From Alphaproteobacteria bacterium (GTDB taxonomy: Bacteria > Pseudomonadota > Alphaproteobacteria > Caulobacterales > Parvularculaceae), in the NCBI GenBank assembly GCA_030426465.1, contig JAUHYK010000036.1, forward strand, positions 1-42,445: a DNA stretch of 42,445 bases, in the 5' to 3' direction. The position numbers were made by a program, and so were the translations under genes. A model generated the notes under the pieces. That model was not told the origin of the DNA. It ran no database searches and saw nothing but the letters and a program-made list of their open reading frames with translations. Shown piece after piece: positions 6,443-15,050 of this stretch (positions within the stretch are counted from its first letter, which is position 1; each line of letters opens with the position of its first letter).

Positions 6443-9400
6443 TTATTCCGCGGGTTGCATGGCGAAGCCATGGGCCTGCGATGTTTTTTCTTTTTCTGCG
6501 CCAAGCTGCAGCAGCGCCGGCAGGAGGAACAAGGTGAATAGGGTTGATACGGCCATCCCGCCGACAATGACGGTGGCGAGGCCGCGATAGATGAGGCTGC
6601 CGGCGCCAGGCGCGAGGACCAGCGGCAGCATGCCCATGAGTGATGTTGATGTAGACATGAAAATCGGTCGAATGCGCAAGGATAGCGCTTCGCGCACCGC
6701 TTCTGAGCGAGACTTGCCGTCAGCTTCGGAGGCGCGGGTTTGTGCGACAAGCAGGATCGCGTTGTTGACGACCAGCCCCAGCAGGATGATGAAACCAATC
6801 ATGCCGAGAAGGTCGAGGGGAGTAGACTTGAACAGGTCGAGAAGGCGCATGGCGAGAACGCCGCCAACGGCCGCCATCGGCAAGGTGACGATCACAAGGG
6901 CTGAGTCTTTAACCGACTTGAACAGCGCCGCCATGATCAGGAAAAGAATAATAACGGCGAGCAAAAAGTTAGACCCGAGATTTGAAACTGCGCGGGCAAG
7001 GGCGTCTGCGTCGCCGCCCCATTTCAGAGACGCGCCCTGCGGTAAAACTTCATAAAGCCGCGACTGTGCATTTGCCTTCAGGGCTTCAACCGCAGGCCCG
7101 AGGGCCATCCCTTCCGGTGGGGTGATGCCTAGCGAAATCGTGCGGCGTGCGTCGACACGGCGAATTTGTTGTGGGCCTACATTGCGGGTGATGGTGACAA
7201 GCTCTCCCAACGGCACAACGATCCCGGTCGGCGTCGCTATGGGCGCGCTTTCAAGGTATTCCGGCTCCGTCCATTGCTTGGCCTGCAGGATGACATCGAT
7301 GCGGCCGTCTTCATGGAAGAATTCGCCGAGCCATTGTCCGTCGCCAAGCGCGCGTACTGCGCGGGCGACGCTGTCGCGAGTCATGCCGACTTCGGCGATG
7401 CGACGGTCATTGGGAAGAAGGCGCAATTCGGGCGTCACGATCTGTGGATCCGGGTTTGGCCACACCTGGGCTCCGGGCAGCGCTTCCTGAATGACCTCAG
7501 TTGCAGCTGGAATGGATGCGCCAAGGGCGTCGAAATCCGCCGCTTGCAATTCAAGGCTGATGGCGCCGCCGCCGCCAAAATTACCGAACAGATCACCCTG
7601 ACGGGCGAATGTGCGCGTATCGGGAAAACCGGCGAGGATTTCCTCATTGACGATCTTGACCATTTCCTCAATGCGCGACTGGTCGAGAATCCGGACGCCA
7701 ATATTGCCGCCCCAATTGCCGGAATAAAGATAGTAGTTTTTGAGGGCGGGTTCTTTTTCACCGTCCATATAGGGCTGCAACCGGTCGACAACGACCTCGG
7801 CCCATTCCGTTTTGATCATGTCGGCGCTGGCGCCGGATGGGAAATTGACGAAAGCGTCAACGGCGTCACGCTTCACTGGCGGCAGATAGTTGAGCTGTGG
7901 CCACAGCAAAAAGGCGGTGGCGATGGGAACGATCGTAAGCCCGCCGATGATGCCAAGCCGCCGGTTTCGAGTGGACGTCAGGCCAATGATGAAATCGGCG
8001 ATGCGCGCGGCTGTCTTCTCGCCATGTTGTTTCCCGCTGGTGTCTTTCTTGATGAAATACCGCGCGCCGGTGGGCAGCAAGGTGATGGCGACGACAAGAC
8101 TGAAGGAAACGGCGATGGCGATGGTGAGCGCAAGGTCTGCAAAAAGCTGTCCCTCGACATCTTCAAAAAACATGATCGGAATAAAGATCGCCACGGTGGT
8201 GACGGTCGAAGCGAACAATGCGCCAAAGACCTGGCCGACGGCGGCCTCAGCAGCCTCGAAGGGGGAGCGGCCTTCCTCGCGCAGGCGCACAAAGTTTTCA
8301 AGGACGACAATCGCGGCGTCAAGCACCATACCTGTGGCGAAAGCGAGGCCTGCTAGGGAGATCACATTGATCGACCGGCCAAACATGTTGAGCATGATGA
8401 TGGTGGCCATAAGGCAGATCGGAATCGCAGCCGCGATGATGAGAGTCGCCATCGTGCGGCGCAGGAAGAGCCAGAGGGCCGCGACGGCCAGAATAATGCC
8501 AATCAGCAGGTTACTGGTCAGGAGCGAGATAGCGCGTTTGATGAAGACTGAGGGGTCAAAGCTCTTGTGAATGGCGTAGCCCATCTCGGCGAGAGGGCCT
8601 TCGTTCAATTCGTCGATGACTTCGGTGAGTGCGTCGATCGCTTCAAGTGTATTGGCGCCGGGTTCTCGCAGGACGCGCATACCGATGGCCGGATTGCCGT
8701 TTTGATAGACGACACCGACGCTGCGGCGATCGGGGCCAACCCGCACACTGGCGATATCGCCAAGTCTGACCGGGGCGCCGTCTCGCCAGGCGAGAATGGT
8801 TTCGTTCAACTGGCTGGCTGTAAACCGGCCTTCAAACCGCATCGTGTAATTGCGCCGGCCGACCTCAACAGAGCCGCCGGTGACGTCCGATGACCTATTC
8901 ACGTTTTGCGCGATATCGTCCAGCGTTATGCCAAGCTGTGCGGCAAGAAACGGATCGAACTCGATATTGAGGATTTTCTCGCCGTCATCAGAATTTACAT
9001 CCACGCTGGCGACGCCGGGTATGGCTTCAAGCTCCGGCTGGATGCGTTGTTTTGCAAACTCGCTGAGTTTTAAAGTCTGGTTCAAATTATTCGGCAGGCG
9101 TTGAAGGAACAGAAAAATCAGCGTTTCGCCGCTATCGCCGCCGCCGCCAAGATTTATACGCGGACGATCCGCATCCGCGGGTAGCCCCCGCACCTGTTGC
9201 AGACGCGCGTTCACTTCAGAGAACGCTGTGTCCATGTCCGTGCCGAGAGAGAATTCGAGGGAAATCCATGCGCCACCCTGGTTCGACCAGGATTGCATTA
9301 CGGTGACGCCTGGCATGCCGCGCAGTTCGCGTTCTATTGGTTCGGTGATTTCGCTTTCGACTTCGCGCGGGGAGGCGGCGCGCCAGCCGGTCCAGATGCC

Positions 9401-9535
9401 GATCTGGGGGCGCTCGATAGCAGGAAATAACTGCACAGGAAGCTGGGAAATTGACATGGCGCCCAACAGGGTTATGAGCGCAAGCACCACCGCCGCCGCC
9501 GCCGGGTTCTTAAGGCAAAGCCGGGTTAGCCCCAT
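6443..9535 (-). CDS. RND efflux transporter permease
   Basis: A 1030-residue inner-membrane pump with the standard RND layout: TM1, a large periplasmic loop, TM2-6, a cytosolic linker, TM7, a second loop and TM8-12. The TM4 motif reads GMVLDAAIVVLEN: D406 aligns with Asp407 of AcrB, but the second relay aspartate (Asp408) is alanine. In TM10 the AcrB lysine position reads VVNNAILLV, with asparagine. Such reduced relays occur in other RND subgroups, so this is a functional clade marker rather than a defect. The start is ATG 9535 with CAGGAG 8 bases upstream. It is first in an operon with the adaptor. Drug, metal or lipid export cannot be chosen from sequence. Confidence 0.92.
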   Translation of the reverse strand: MGLTRLCLKNPAAAAVVLALITLLGAMSISQLPVQLFPAIERPQIGIWTGWRAASPREVESEITEPIERELRGMPGVTVMQSWSNQGGAWISLEFSLGTDMDTAFSEVNARLQQVRGLPADADRPRINLGGGGDSGETLIFLFLQRLPNNLNQTLKLSEFAKQRIQPELEAIPGVASVDVNSDDGEKILNIEFDPFLAAQLGITLDDIAQNVNRSSDVTGGSVEVGRRNYTMRFEGRFTASQLNETILAWRDGAPVRLGDIASVRVGPDRRSVGVVYQNGNPAIGMRVLREPGANTLEAIDALTEVIDELNEGPLAEMGYAIHKSFDPSVFIKRAISLLTSNLLIGIILAVAALWLFLRRTMATLIIAAAIPICLMATIIMLNMFGRSINVISLAGLAFATGMVLDAAIVVLENFVRLREEGRSPFEAAEAAVGQVFGALFASTVTTVAIFIPIMFFEDVEGQLFADLALTIAIAVSFSLVVAITLLPTGARYFIKKDTSGKQHGEKTAARIADFIIGLTSTRNRRLGIIGGLTIVPIATAFLLWPQLNYLPPVKRDAVDAFVNFPSGASADMIKTEWAEVVVDRLQPYMDGEKEPALKNYYLYSGNWGGNIGVRILDQSRIEEMVKIVNEEILAGFPDTRTFARQGDLFGNFGGGGAISLELQAADFDALGASIPAATEVIQEALPGAQVWPNPDPQIVTPELRLLPNDRRIAEVGMTRDSVARAVRALGDGQWLGEFFHEDGRIDVILQAKQWTEPEYLESAPIATPTGIVVPLGELVTITRNVGPQQIRRVDARRTISLGITPPEGMALGPAVEALKANAQSRLYEVLPQGASLKWGGDADALARAVSNLGSNFLLAVIILFLIMAALFKSVKDSALVIVTLPMAAVGGVLAMRLLDLFKSTPLDLLGMIGFIILLGLVVNNAILLVAQTRASEADGKSRSEAVREALSLRIRPIFMSTSTSLMGMLPLVLAPGAGSLIYRGLATVIVGGMAVSTLFTLFLLPALLQLGAEKEKTSQAHGFAMQPAE

Positions 9536-9721
9536 GTTGGTCGCTCCTGAAAAAGTCGTTCCCTAATCGGCGGTGGACATCATCCGCACGCGTCACGCAG
9601 CGCCCTTGTCAGTGTTGGGCTGCAACCGCGTGTGTATTTAGAGTGTCGCTTTTTTCAAACCGCCGCGCATTAGCTATTCGATAAGGCGCTTGTCTGTTGC
9701 GGCGAACTGATGAGTGTAGCT

Positions 9722-9744
9722 ACGCCTACAAGTATTGTAGGCGT
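9722..9744. repeat. Perfect inverted repeat, 10-bp arms, between the M56/M23 gene and the RND operon
   Basis: ACGCCTACAA (9722-9731) and TTGTAGGCGT (9735-9744) are exact complements around GTA. On the minus strand no T-run follows, so it is a poor terminator for the M56/M23 gene that ends at 9758. The TACA...TGTA core resembles operators of the BlaI/MecI/CopY family, whose regulator is encoded nearby. It could therefore be an operator for the RND operon starting 187 bases away, or simply an mRNA-end hairpin. Confidence 0.45.
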
Positions 9745-9757
9745 CATTTCTTTCATC

Positions 9758-12046
9758 TTATTCAGACTTGTTTAACTCTTTACGGCGGCGCTCGATTTCC
9801 GCGAGCTCAAGTTCAAGATTTTCTTTTGCGTTGCGCAATGCCTGTTCACGTTGCTCAAGCAATTCACGCTCGCTTATCATGCCGTGGAATTCCGACGCCC
9901 AATCTCTTTCAGCCGCCGCGATATCACGTTCGGCTTCACGTCGCATTTGTTTCATTTCAGCTTCATGGCGCTTGCGCTCGCGCTTCATTTCGCGTTCATG
10001 TTCTTTTTGTTCACGCGCCCGTTCGCGCGCGGCTTCCTGCATTTCCCGCATGGCCTCGTTGCGCGCCTCGCGCTGCTCTCGGAGCGTTTCTTTTACATTC
10101 TCCATTGCATCTGCCGCGGCTTCCATGGCGTCCGCCTGAGCCTCGCGAAACGCTTCGATTTCTTCCTCAGTAAAGTGCTCTTTGCCCGCTAGTTCTTTTA
10201 CACTTGGCGTCGCCATCGCGAATTTCGCAAGTCCTTCGAGCTCTATACGGCTGTTTTCAAAAAGCTCGGCCCAGTCTTGAGCGCCGTCGAAACCGTCAAG
10301 CTCGAGATCTCCAAATTCGACGGTCATGTTTTCAAGGCCGTCGAAGGCGTCGAAATTATCAAACTGCCTGCGCAATTTGGCTTCAAGTTGTTGCAGTTTC
10401 TTTTCCAGCTTGTGTTCCTTGGAGTCACTTTCGCCATCTCTTGATGAGGCGGCGGATGATGAAGACCAAGCCGATGCGGAAGCGGATGTTTCAGCGACAG
10501 ACGTGACGGGCTCTATGGGGGTGAGCGCCGTCGGAGCGGGAGCGATTTTCACCTTGCGGGTCATGGTGGCGCGCGCTTTTGGCGATGGAGCTGGAGCTGC
10601 AATTGGCGCAGGGTCGATGGTCTCTCCTTCCGAGATCACTTCGAAATGGAGATGAGGGCCGGTGGTGACGCCTGTTGACCCTACGGCGCCGATGACATCT
10701 CCTGCCTCCACCCGATCGCCTCTTTCGACGGCGTAGCTGTCTAGGTGAGCGTAGCGGGTGACAAGGCCGTGGCCATGATCGACAACCACAACATTGCCCC
10801 AGGATTTATGTCCTTGATAATTGTCAGTTGCGGCGATGACTTTGCCGGCGCCGGAAGCGTATACGGGCTCGCCGCGCGCAGCCCTGAGATCGATGCCTTC
10901 ATGAGCGGGGCGGTCCCCGCTCAAGAACTTGCTCTTTTCACCATAGCCTAAGGTTACATCGCCTTTGACAGGGCGGACAGGGAGCGCTTCTTCGATCGCG
11001 GGAGGAGCGACAGCGAAAGCGGCTTGCGCGCCGGCCAGACAGGCGGCGACAATCGCCCCGGCGCAAAGACCGAGTTTTGTTGTCCACGACATGGCGTCTC
11101 TCTCAGACGCCCCGGACAGGATTGCATCGAGCCGCTGGCGCCGGGAGCGTTTGTCGAAGGGAGTAAAGGAAGGAATGAGTTCACCTGCAAAGCCGTGGCG
11201 AGCATTAGCAGCCAGTCGAAGGCCTTGCACAAAACAGTGGGCGTATTGCCGGCGATTGACGCCGCGCGCCAGAACAAGCGCATCGGCGCCTTGTTCAGCG
11301 GTCAGGTTAGCGCGCGCGCAGATCTGATGCATGAACGGGTTGAACCAGAACACAGCTTTCGCAACCGAGCAAAGCCCAAACAGGACCACGTCACCGCGTT
11401 TGATATGCGCCATTTCATGGGCGCCCATCAACGCTGCGTCCTCGATGGAAATCCGGTCGAGAAGATTCATCGGCATGACAATGACGGGACGGAAAAATCC
11501 GTAGACGCAAACGCTGGAGACGATGTGCGAGAAGACGTAGCGCGGACGCTGTTTGACGCCAATGCGCGTGCGCCATGCTTCAAGCTCGGCTTCGAGGCGC
11601 GGTTCGTCCAGTTTGTATGCATAATTTAGACGATAGGCGAACCAGATGTGGCGCACGGCCGCCAGCGCAAACAGCATGATGAAGCCGTAGAAATAGAGCA
11701 CCGCCGTCATCCGCAGGATGTCGGCGAGAGAAACGCTGCTTGGCGCTTCATAAGCGGTGAGGACAGGCTGTTCTGAAGCCGTTACGACCGGCCCCGCCAT
11801 TTCCATCATGGGCGGGAGAGGCGCAGGCGCGCGCAAGGAAAGACCAAGGGTGGCGGCGACAGGCGCGAGAAGCACTGGCAATGCCGCGATGACCAGGGCT
11901 GCAGGCCAGACCTTTCCGGAGAGAACGTTTGTGCGCAGGAGGTTTTTGTCGCCGCCCGCGATGCTTGCTGTAACGAGAAAAACCGCTGGCGCCCAAATGA
12001 GCGACGCGAGCAGGCAATAGAAGAAAGGTTCGATTAACGCGGCCAT
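9758..12046 (-). CDS. BlaR1-like M56 membrane peptidase fused to an M23 endopeptidase domain
   Basis: A 762-residue fusion. The N-terminal half (about 1-345) is a multi-helix BlaR1/MecR1-type M56 metalloprotease with zinc motif H210-E-M-A-H214, a probable third ligand E251, and another membrane helix at about 325-345. The penicillin-binding sensor of BlaR1 is replaced by an M23 (LytM-like) domain at about 357-475 with HEGID (H381, D385), H433 in RYAHLDSY, and HLHFE (H464, H466). A Pro/Ala linker follows, then about 230 residues of highly charged coiled coil (about 530-762). The ATG at 12046 overlaps the repressor stop as TGATG; a GTG one codon earlier is possible. By analogy it would cleave the BlaI partner when the outer domain senses the cell wall. 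Confidence 0.85.
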   Translation of the reverse strand: MAALIEPFFYCLLASLIWAPAVFLVTASIAGGDKNLLRTNVLSGKVWPAALVIAALPVLLAPVAATLGLSLRAPAPLPPMMEMAGPVVTASEQPVLTAYEAPSSVSLADILRMTAVLYFYGFIMLFALAAVRHIWFAYRLNYAYKLDEPRLEAELEAWRTRIGVKQRPRYVFSHIVSSVCVYGFFRPVIVMPMNLLDRISIEDAALMGAHEMAHIKRGDVVLFGLCSVAKAVFWFNPFMHQICARANLTAEQGADALVLARGVNRRQYAHCFVQGLRLAANARHGFAGELIPSFTPFDKRSRRQRLDAILSGASERDAMSWTTKLGLCAGAIVAACLAGAQAAFAVAPPAIEEALPVRPVKGDVTLGYGEKSKFLSGDRPAHEGIDLRAARGEPVYASGAGKVIAATDNYQGHKSWGNVVVVDHGHGLVTRYAHLDSYAVERGDRVEAGDVIGAVGSTGVTTGPHLHFEVISEGETIDPAPIAAPAPSPKARATMTRKVKIAPAPTALTPIEPVTSVAETSASASAWSSSSAASSRDGESDSKEHKLEKKLQQLEAKLRRQFDNFDAFDGLENMTVEFGDLELDGFDGAQDWAELFENSRIELEGLAKFAMATPSVKELAGKEHFTEEEIEAFREAQADAMEAAADAMENVKETLREQREARNEAMREMQEAARERAREQKEHEREMKRERKRHEAEMKQMRREAERDIAAAERDWASEFHGMISERELLEQREQALRNAKENLELELAEIERRRKELNKSE

Positions 12047-12429
12047 CACTCAGACTCCGTCTTTTTTAGAACGTCCTCGAGTTCAGCGAGTTCATCATCG
12101 CTGAGAAGCTTTGAATCAGCGAAGAAAGCGGTCGCAGGCGTCGTGTCGAGTTCCAGAACCCGTTTTGAAAAGTCCGCGATCATGCGCGAAAGCATGGCGA
12201 CCTTGCCCACTTGCGGCTCGTAAATATTGACGCCGTCGACCGGTGTTTTGGAGATCAACTTTTTATCCGCCATACGCTCAAGCACGGTTCGGACTGTGGA
12301 GTAGGACCAGCCGAAATCGCTTTCGATCTCGCGATGTATCTCGCGGGCGTTCATTTCCTTCGATCGCCACAGCAGTTTCAAAATGGCGAGTTCAGGTTTG
12401 GTGGGATCGGTCCCCTTAACGTCGGTCAT
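12046..12429 (-). CDS. BlaI/MecI-family repressor
   Basis: The 127-residue protein has the BlaI winged helix (KPELAILKLLWRSKEMNAREIHREIE..., then YSTVRTVLERMADKKLI) followed by a C-terminal dimerisation helix with SDDELAELEDVLKK. Members repress their own operon until an M56 protease cuts them. ATG at 12429 is chosen over an upstream TTG at 12471 because that extension would run through an mRNA hairpin and is not family-like. The next gene overlaps by the TGATG arrangement, so repressor and sensor are translationally coupled. Two matching dyads upstream are probable operators. Confidence 0.92.
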   Translation of the reverse strand: MTDVKGTDPTKPELAILKLLWRSKEMNAREIHREIESDFGWSYSTVRTVLERMADKKLISKTPVDGVNIYEPQVGKVAMLSRMIADFSKRVLELDTTPATAFFADSKLLSDDELAELEDVLKKTESE

Positions 12430-12458
12430 TGGCGGCAGCCCTGATTTCGTTGCGAAGT

Positions 12459-12481
12459 CAGGGGGCCGCAACAGCCCCCTG
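12459..12481 (-). promoter_or_regulatory. GC hairpin in the blaI leader
   Basis: CAGGGGGC and GCCCCCTG form an 8-bp stem with a 7-base loop, 30 bases before the repressor ATG, inside the predicted 5' leader. No T-run follows, so an effect on mRNA stability or translation is likelier than termination. Confidence 0.4.
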
Positions 12482-12494
12482 CGACATATGTGGC
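12481..12494. promoter_or_regulatory. Candidate BlaI operator 1
   Basis: GCGACATATGTGGC is a dyad of the form GCGACA-N2-TGTnGC with an ACATATGT core like that of staphylococcal bla/mec operators. It covers the expected transcription start of the repressor operon, and its centre is 28 bp from the second copy. Confidence 0.6.
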
Positions 12495-12495
12495 C

Positions 12496-12524
12496 AGCCT
12501 AGCGCTTTGCGACAGTTGTCGCAA
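12496..12524 (-). promoter_or_regulatory. Predicted promoter of the blaI-M56/M23 operon
   Basis: On the minus strand TTGCGA (12519-12524) and TAGGCT (12496-12501) are separated by exactly 17 bases. The -35 lies within operator 2, and the expected start site lies within operator 1. Confidence 0.55.
12507..12524. promoter_or_regulatory. Candidate BlaI operator 2
   Basis: TTGCGACAGTTGTCGCAA has perfect 8-bp arms around a 2-base centre. The core GCGACA-N2-TGTCGC repeats that of operator 1. It overlaps the -35 box, which suits autorepression. Confidence 0.65.
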
Positions 12525-12598
12525 GCAATCATGCGGGTTTCCGGCGAATTCTGCGGTGAGTTGAGCCGATTTTGCGGCGAAGCGGAGACTGATTGCGG

Positions 12599-13348
12599 TT
12601 AGAGCCGATCCAGTGTCCGGGTGAGGCGTTCCAGATCGGGAGGAGTTGAAAGGCGGTGATCGCCTCCCGGAGTCAGGAGGATTTCCACATCGTCGCTTTC
12701 AAGCAGGGCGGCGAAGTCGAGTGCGTGGGTGTAGGGCACTGCGTCGTCCTTCATGCCCTGAAGGACACGCACCGGACAGTGGATCGCTACAGGCCCGTCC
12801 ATGATCAGATGGTTGCGTCCGTCTTCGATCAGCTTGCGGGTGTAAAGGTCCGGCTCGTCAGAGTAGTCTGACGGCAATTCCAGCTTGCCGTCCTGCATCA
12901 AGGTTTCCTGTTGTGCGGCCGTGAAAGACGGCCACATTAGCTTCGCGGTGAAATCCGGCGCCGGGGCGATAAAGACAATAGCGGCAGCCTTTTCGGGACG
13001 TTTCAATGCTGTAAGCGCAGCGATCCATCCACCCATGGAGGAGCCGACGAATATTTGAGGTCCTTCCGTTTTTGCGTCGATCATGGCGAGCGTATCCGCC
13101 GCCCAATCGCCAATTGAACCGTCTTCGAAACGGCCCTCAGATTCTCCGTGACCGGAATAATCGAAACGCAGATAAGGACGTTCATGCGCCTGCGCCCATT
13201 GGTCGAGATGCTCGGCCTTGGTTCCGAGCATGTCAGAGCGGTAGCCGCCCAGCCAAACAACCCCGGGCCGGCCGTCGTCCCTACCGCCGCGCCGACGGTA
13301 GGCGAGGCGGCCATGAGGTCCGTCCAGAAATTCCTTAACGCCGGTCAT
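12599..13348 (-). CDS. Alpha/beta hydrolase
   Basis: The 249-residue protein has an alpha/beta-hydrolase fold: YLRFDYSGHGESEGRF near residue 60, nucleophile elbow G102-S-S104-M-G, acid D202 in MKDDAVP and H231 in GGDHRLS. The layout resembles the ABHD10-like small serine hydrolases (acyl-protein thioesterase-like), but the substrate is not knowable from sequence. The start is ATG 13348 with AAGGA about 12 bases upstream; the open frame continues 24 codons further without a better ribosome site. It is a single gene between the blaI promoter region and tRNA-Asp. The 280 bases between it and the tRNA hold only the tRNA promoter candidate. Confidence 0.85.
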   Translation of the reverse strand: MTGVKEFLDGPHGRLAYRRRGGRDDGRPGVVWLGGYRSDMLGTKAEHLDQWAQAHERPYLRFDYSGHGESEGRFEDGSIGDWAADTLAMIDAKTEGPQIFVGSSMGGWIAALTALKRPEKAAAIVFIAPAPDFTAKLMWPSFTAAQQETLMQDGKLELPSDYSDEPDLYTRKLIEDGRNHLIMDGPVAIHCPVRVLQGMKDDAVPYTHALDFAALLESDDVEILLTPGGDHRLSTPPDLERLTRTLDRL

Positions 13349-13570
13349 GGAAGTCTTGATCCTTTTCAATCTGTCTCCCTGGGGGAGGTGGCGGGAATAT
13401 CCTTGGGGAAAAGCCCCCACCCCTATGCGAGGCTTAGGTGGATAGTTTCGATCTCACCGGATTCCAGGAAATTGTGCAAATTTTTGAGGAGCTTGCGTTA
13501 ACGATTCAGCCTTTTTGGCCTCGTTTCGGCGCTGGCGTGTATTCCCTTTGAATTCTTGCCAGATTCCGGC

Positions 13571-13599
13571 TTGACGCCCGCCGTCCCCTATCTTAAACC
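13571..13599 (+). promoter_or_regulatory. Possible tRNA-Asp promoter
   Basis: TTGACG (13571-13576) and TAAACC (13594-13599) with 17-base spacing, 33 bases before the tRNA. The -10 is a poor match. Confidence 0.35.
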
Positions 13600-13631
13600 G
13601 CGCGCTCAGACCGGCTTTGAGGCCAGTCTTT

Positions 13632-13708
<77 letters not shown>

Positions 13709-13959
13709 GATTTCTCAATAAAATTAGTGACATACCTGCGTCAAACTTCGGAGCGTGTGGTGACGTTGCATCTTGGTAAGCACCAGGTAAGCAGATCAGG
13801 TCCACTTCTCGCAACGTTGCGACTATATGCGCAAAGTCCGCGATCGTCATCGATAATGGTTTGGGGCGTTGTGCTACGCTCAAACGGCAACCGGCTCTGG
13901 CAGTCCGTCCGGTGCAGTGAAGCGGTAATGGCAGGAGGAGTTAAGCGACCCGGCACTGT
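13709..13959. other. Gene-free element arm between tRNA-Asp and iolG
   Basis: No coding frame is credible here. It contains the paired heptamer GGTAAGC-ACCA-GGTAAGC (13775-13792), 67 bases past the tRNA. The same paired heptamer lies 68 bases past the second att copy. I read it as an integrase arm-binding site. No integrase gene or recognisable remnant is present. Confidence 0.4.
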
Positions 13960-14940
13960 TCAAACGCTGACAGGCTTGTTGTGCCGCACGGAGGCCAATG
14001 CGGCCTCACTGATTGCTTGGGCTTTAAGCCCGTCAATGTAACTGATGGTGGGCTCAGCCGAACCGTCGAGTATATCGGCGAAGTGCTCCATTTCATTGAC
14101 ATAGGCGTTTGCGTAACGCTCCAGGAAAAAATGCATAGGCGGATTGGTTTGACACCCGCCCCCGGTCCAACTTTCGACAGTTGTCTCCCGCATATTCTCC
14201 GCGGCCAGGCGCCCCTTGGAGCCAAAGGCTTCTATCCGCTGATCGTAACCGTAGCCTGAGCGCCTGGTATTGCTAATAAAGACGATGCGGCCCATTTCCG
14301 TTTTTAGAATTATCTTCGCGGTGTCGATATCGCCATGCTTGGCGATTTCCTTGTCGACGAGGCATTCGCCGGCCGCATAGACTTCAACAATATCTTCGCC
14401 AGTAATCCAGCGGGCCATGTCGAAGTCGTGAATAGTCATATCGCGAAAGAGGCCTCCGCTCACATCGATATAAGAGAGGGGCGGGGGCGCCGGATCATGA
14501 CTAATGATGTGAACCGTCTCGAGGGCGCCGACCTCACCCGCGCGCAATCTCGTCCACAGGGCGCGGAAGTTGGGATCAAATCTGCGGTTGAAGCCAAGAA
14601 AGAAATTTGCATCTGCGAATGCTTCAGCGCAGCTGCTAACTTTTTCGATCGACAGATCAATCGGCTTTTCGCAAAACACCGACTTTCCCGCCTTGACGGC
14701 CTTGAGGGCGACCTCAAGATGAGTATCGGTCGAACTCGCCACGATAACGCCCTTCAGCGCGGGATCTGACAGCGCCGAATCAAGCGTTGCGGTTTCTGCG
14801 TCGTGAGCCGCCGCAAGTTTCCCCGCCGCTTCCGCCGACGGATCAATGACATAGGCAAGGCGCAACCGGGGGTTTAGGGCTGCATTTCGGGCGTGGATCG
14901 CGCCAATCCGGCCGGCGCCTACGATTGCAACTACATGCAT
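13960..14940 (-). CDS. iolG: myo-Inositol 2-dehydrogenase
   Basis: The 326-residue Gfo/Idh/MocA enzyme has the NAD-binding GAGRIG (8-13), K92 in CEKPIDL, and catalytic D167 and H171 in RDMTIHDFDMARW, all offset by five from K97, D172 and H176 of Bacillus IolG. It oxidises myo-inositol to scyllo-inosose (2-keto-myo-inositol), the first step of inositol breakdown. It is divergent from the RpiR-type regulator and transcribed towards the tRNA. The -10 of its predicted promoter is covered by a candidate IolR site. Its position apart from the other iol genes, but under the same motif, supports the assignment. Confidence 0.92.
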   Translation of the reverse strand: MHVVAIVGAGRIGAIHARNAALNPRLRLAYVIDPSAEAAGKLAAAHDAETATLDSALSDPALKGVIVASSTDTHLEVALKAVKAGKSVFCEKPIDLSIEKVSSCAEAFADANFFLGFNRRFDPNFRALWTRLRAGEVGALETVHIISHDPAPPPLSYIDVSGGLFRDMTIHDFDMARWITGEDIVEVYAAGECLVDKEIAKHGDIDTAKIILKTEMGRIVFISNTRRSGYGYDQRIEAFGSKGRLAAENMRETTVESWTGGGCQTNPPMHFFLERYANAYVNEMEHFADILDGSAEPTISYIDGLKAQAISEAALASVRHNKPVSV

Positions 14941-14988
14941 GACGGGTGTTCCTGTTTGCGGAAATGAAATAAACGATTTATTCTAATA

Positions 14989-15004
14989 TTGAAAAATATA
15001 TTCC
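14989..15004 (-). promoter_or_regulatory. Candidate IolR operator at the iolG promoter
   Basis: GGAATATATTTTTCAA (minus strand) fits GGAA-N6-TTTC, one base off the GGAA-N6-TTCC box reported for rhizobial IolR. It matches the iolC site at 13 of 16 positions. The -10 hexamer TATATT occupies positions 5-10 of the site. Confidence 0.55.
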
Positions 15005-15023
15005 AACTCCGATCTCGCTGCAA
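14995..15023 (-). promoter_or_regulatory. iolG: Predicted iolG promoter
   Basis: TTGCAG (15018-15023, minus strand) and TATATT (14995-15000) with 17-base spacing. The -10 lies inside the candidate IolR operator. Confidence 0.5.
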
Positions 15024-15050
15024 CGCATCCTGACGCTGAGGGCAAGAAAA

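Noticed and set aside
5305-6798. Longer 497-codon version of the RND adaptor
   Set aside because: The extra N-terminus lies antiparallel in frame space over the RND permease end and is low-complexity. ATG 6426 has a good ribosome site and a proper membrane anchor.
7166-8356. 396-codon plus-strand ORF inside the RND permease gene
   Set aside because: It is the shadow of a GC-rich coding strand; the product is Gly/Asp-rich without a family, while the minus-strand pump is unmistakable.
13709-13959. Search for an integrase gene beside the tRNA
   Set aside because: No frame in this stretch, or in 35652-36528, shows tyrosine-recombinase motifs; only possible arm sites remain.
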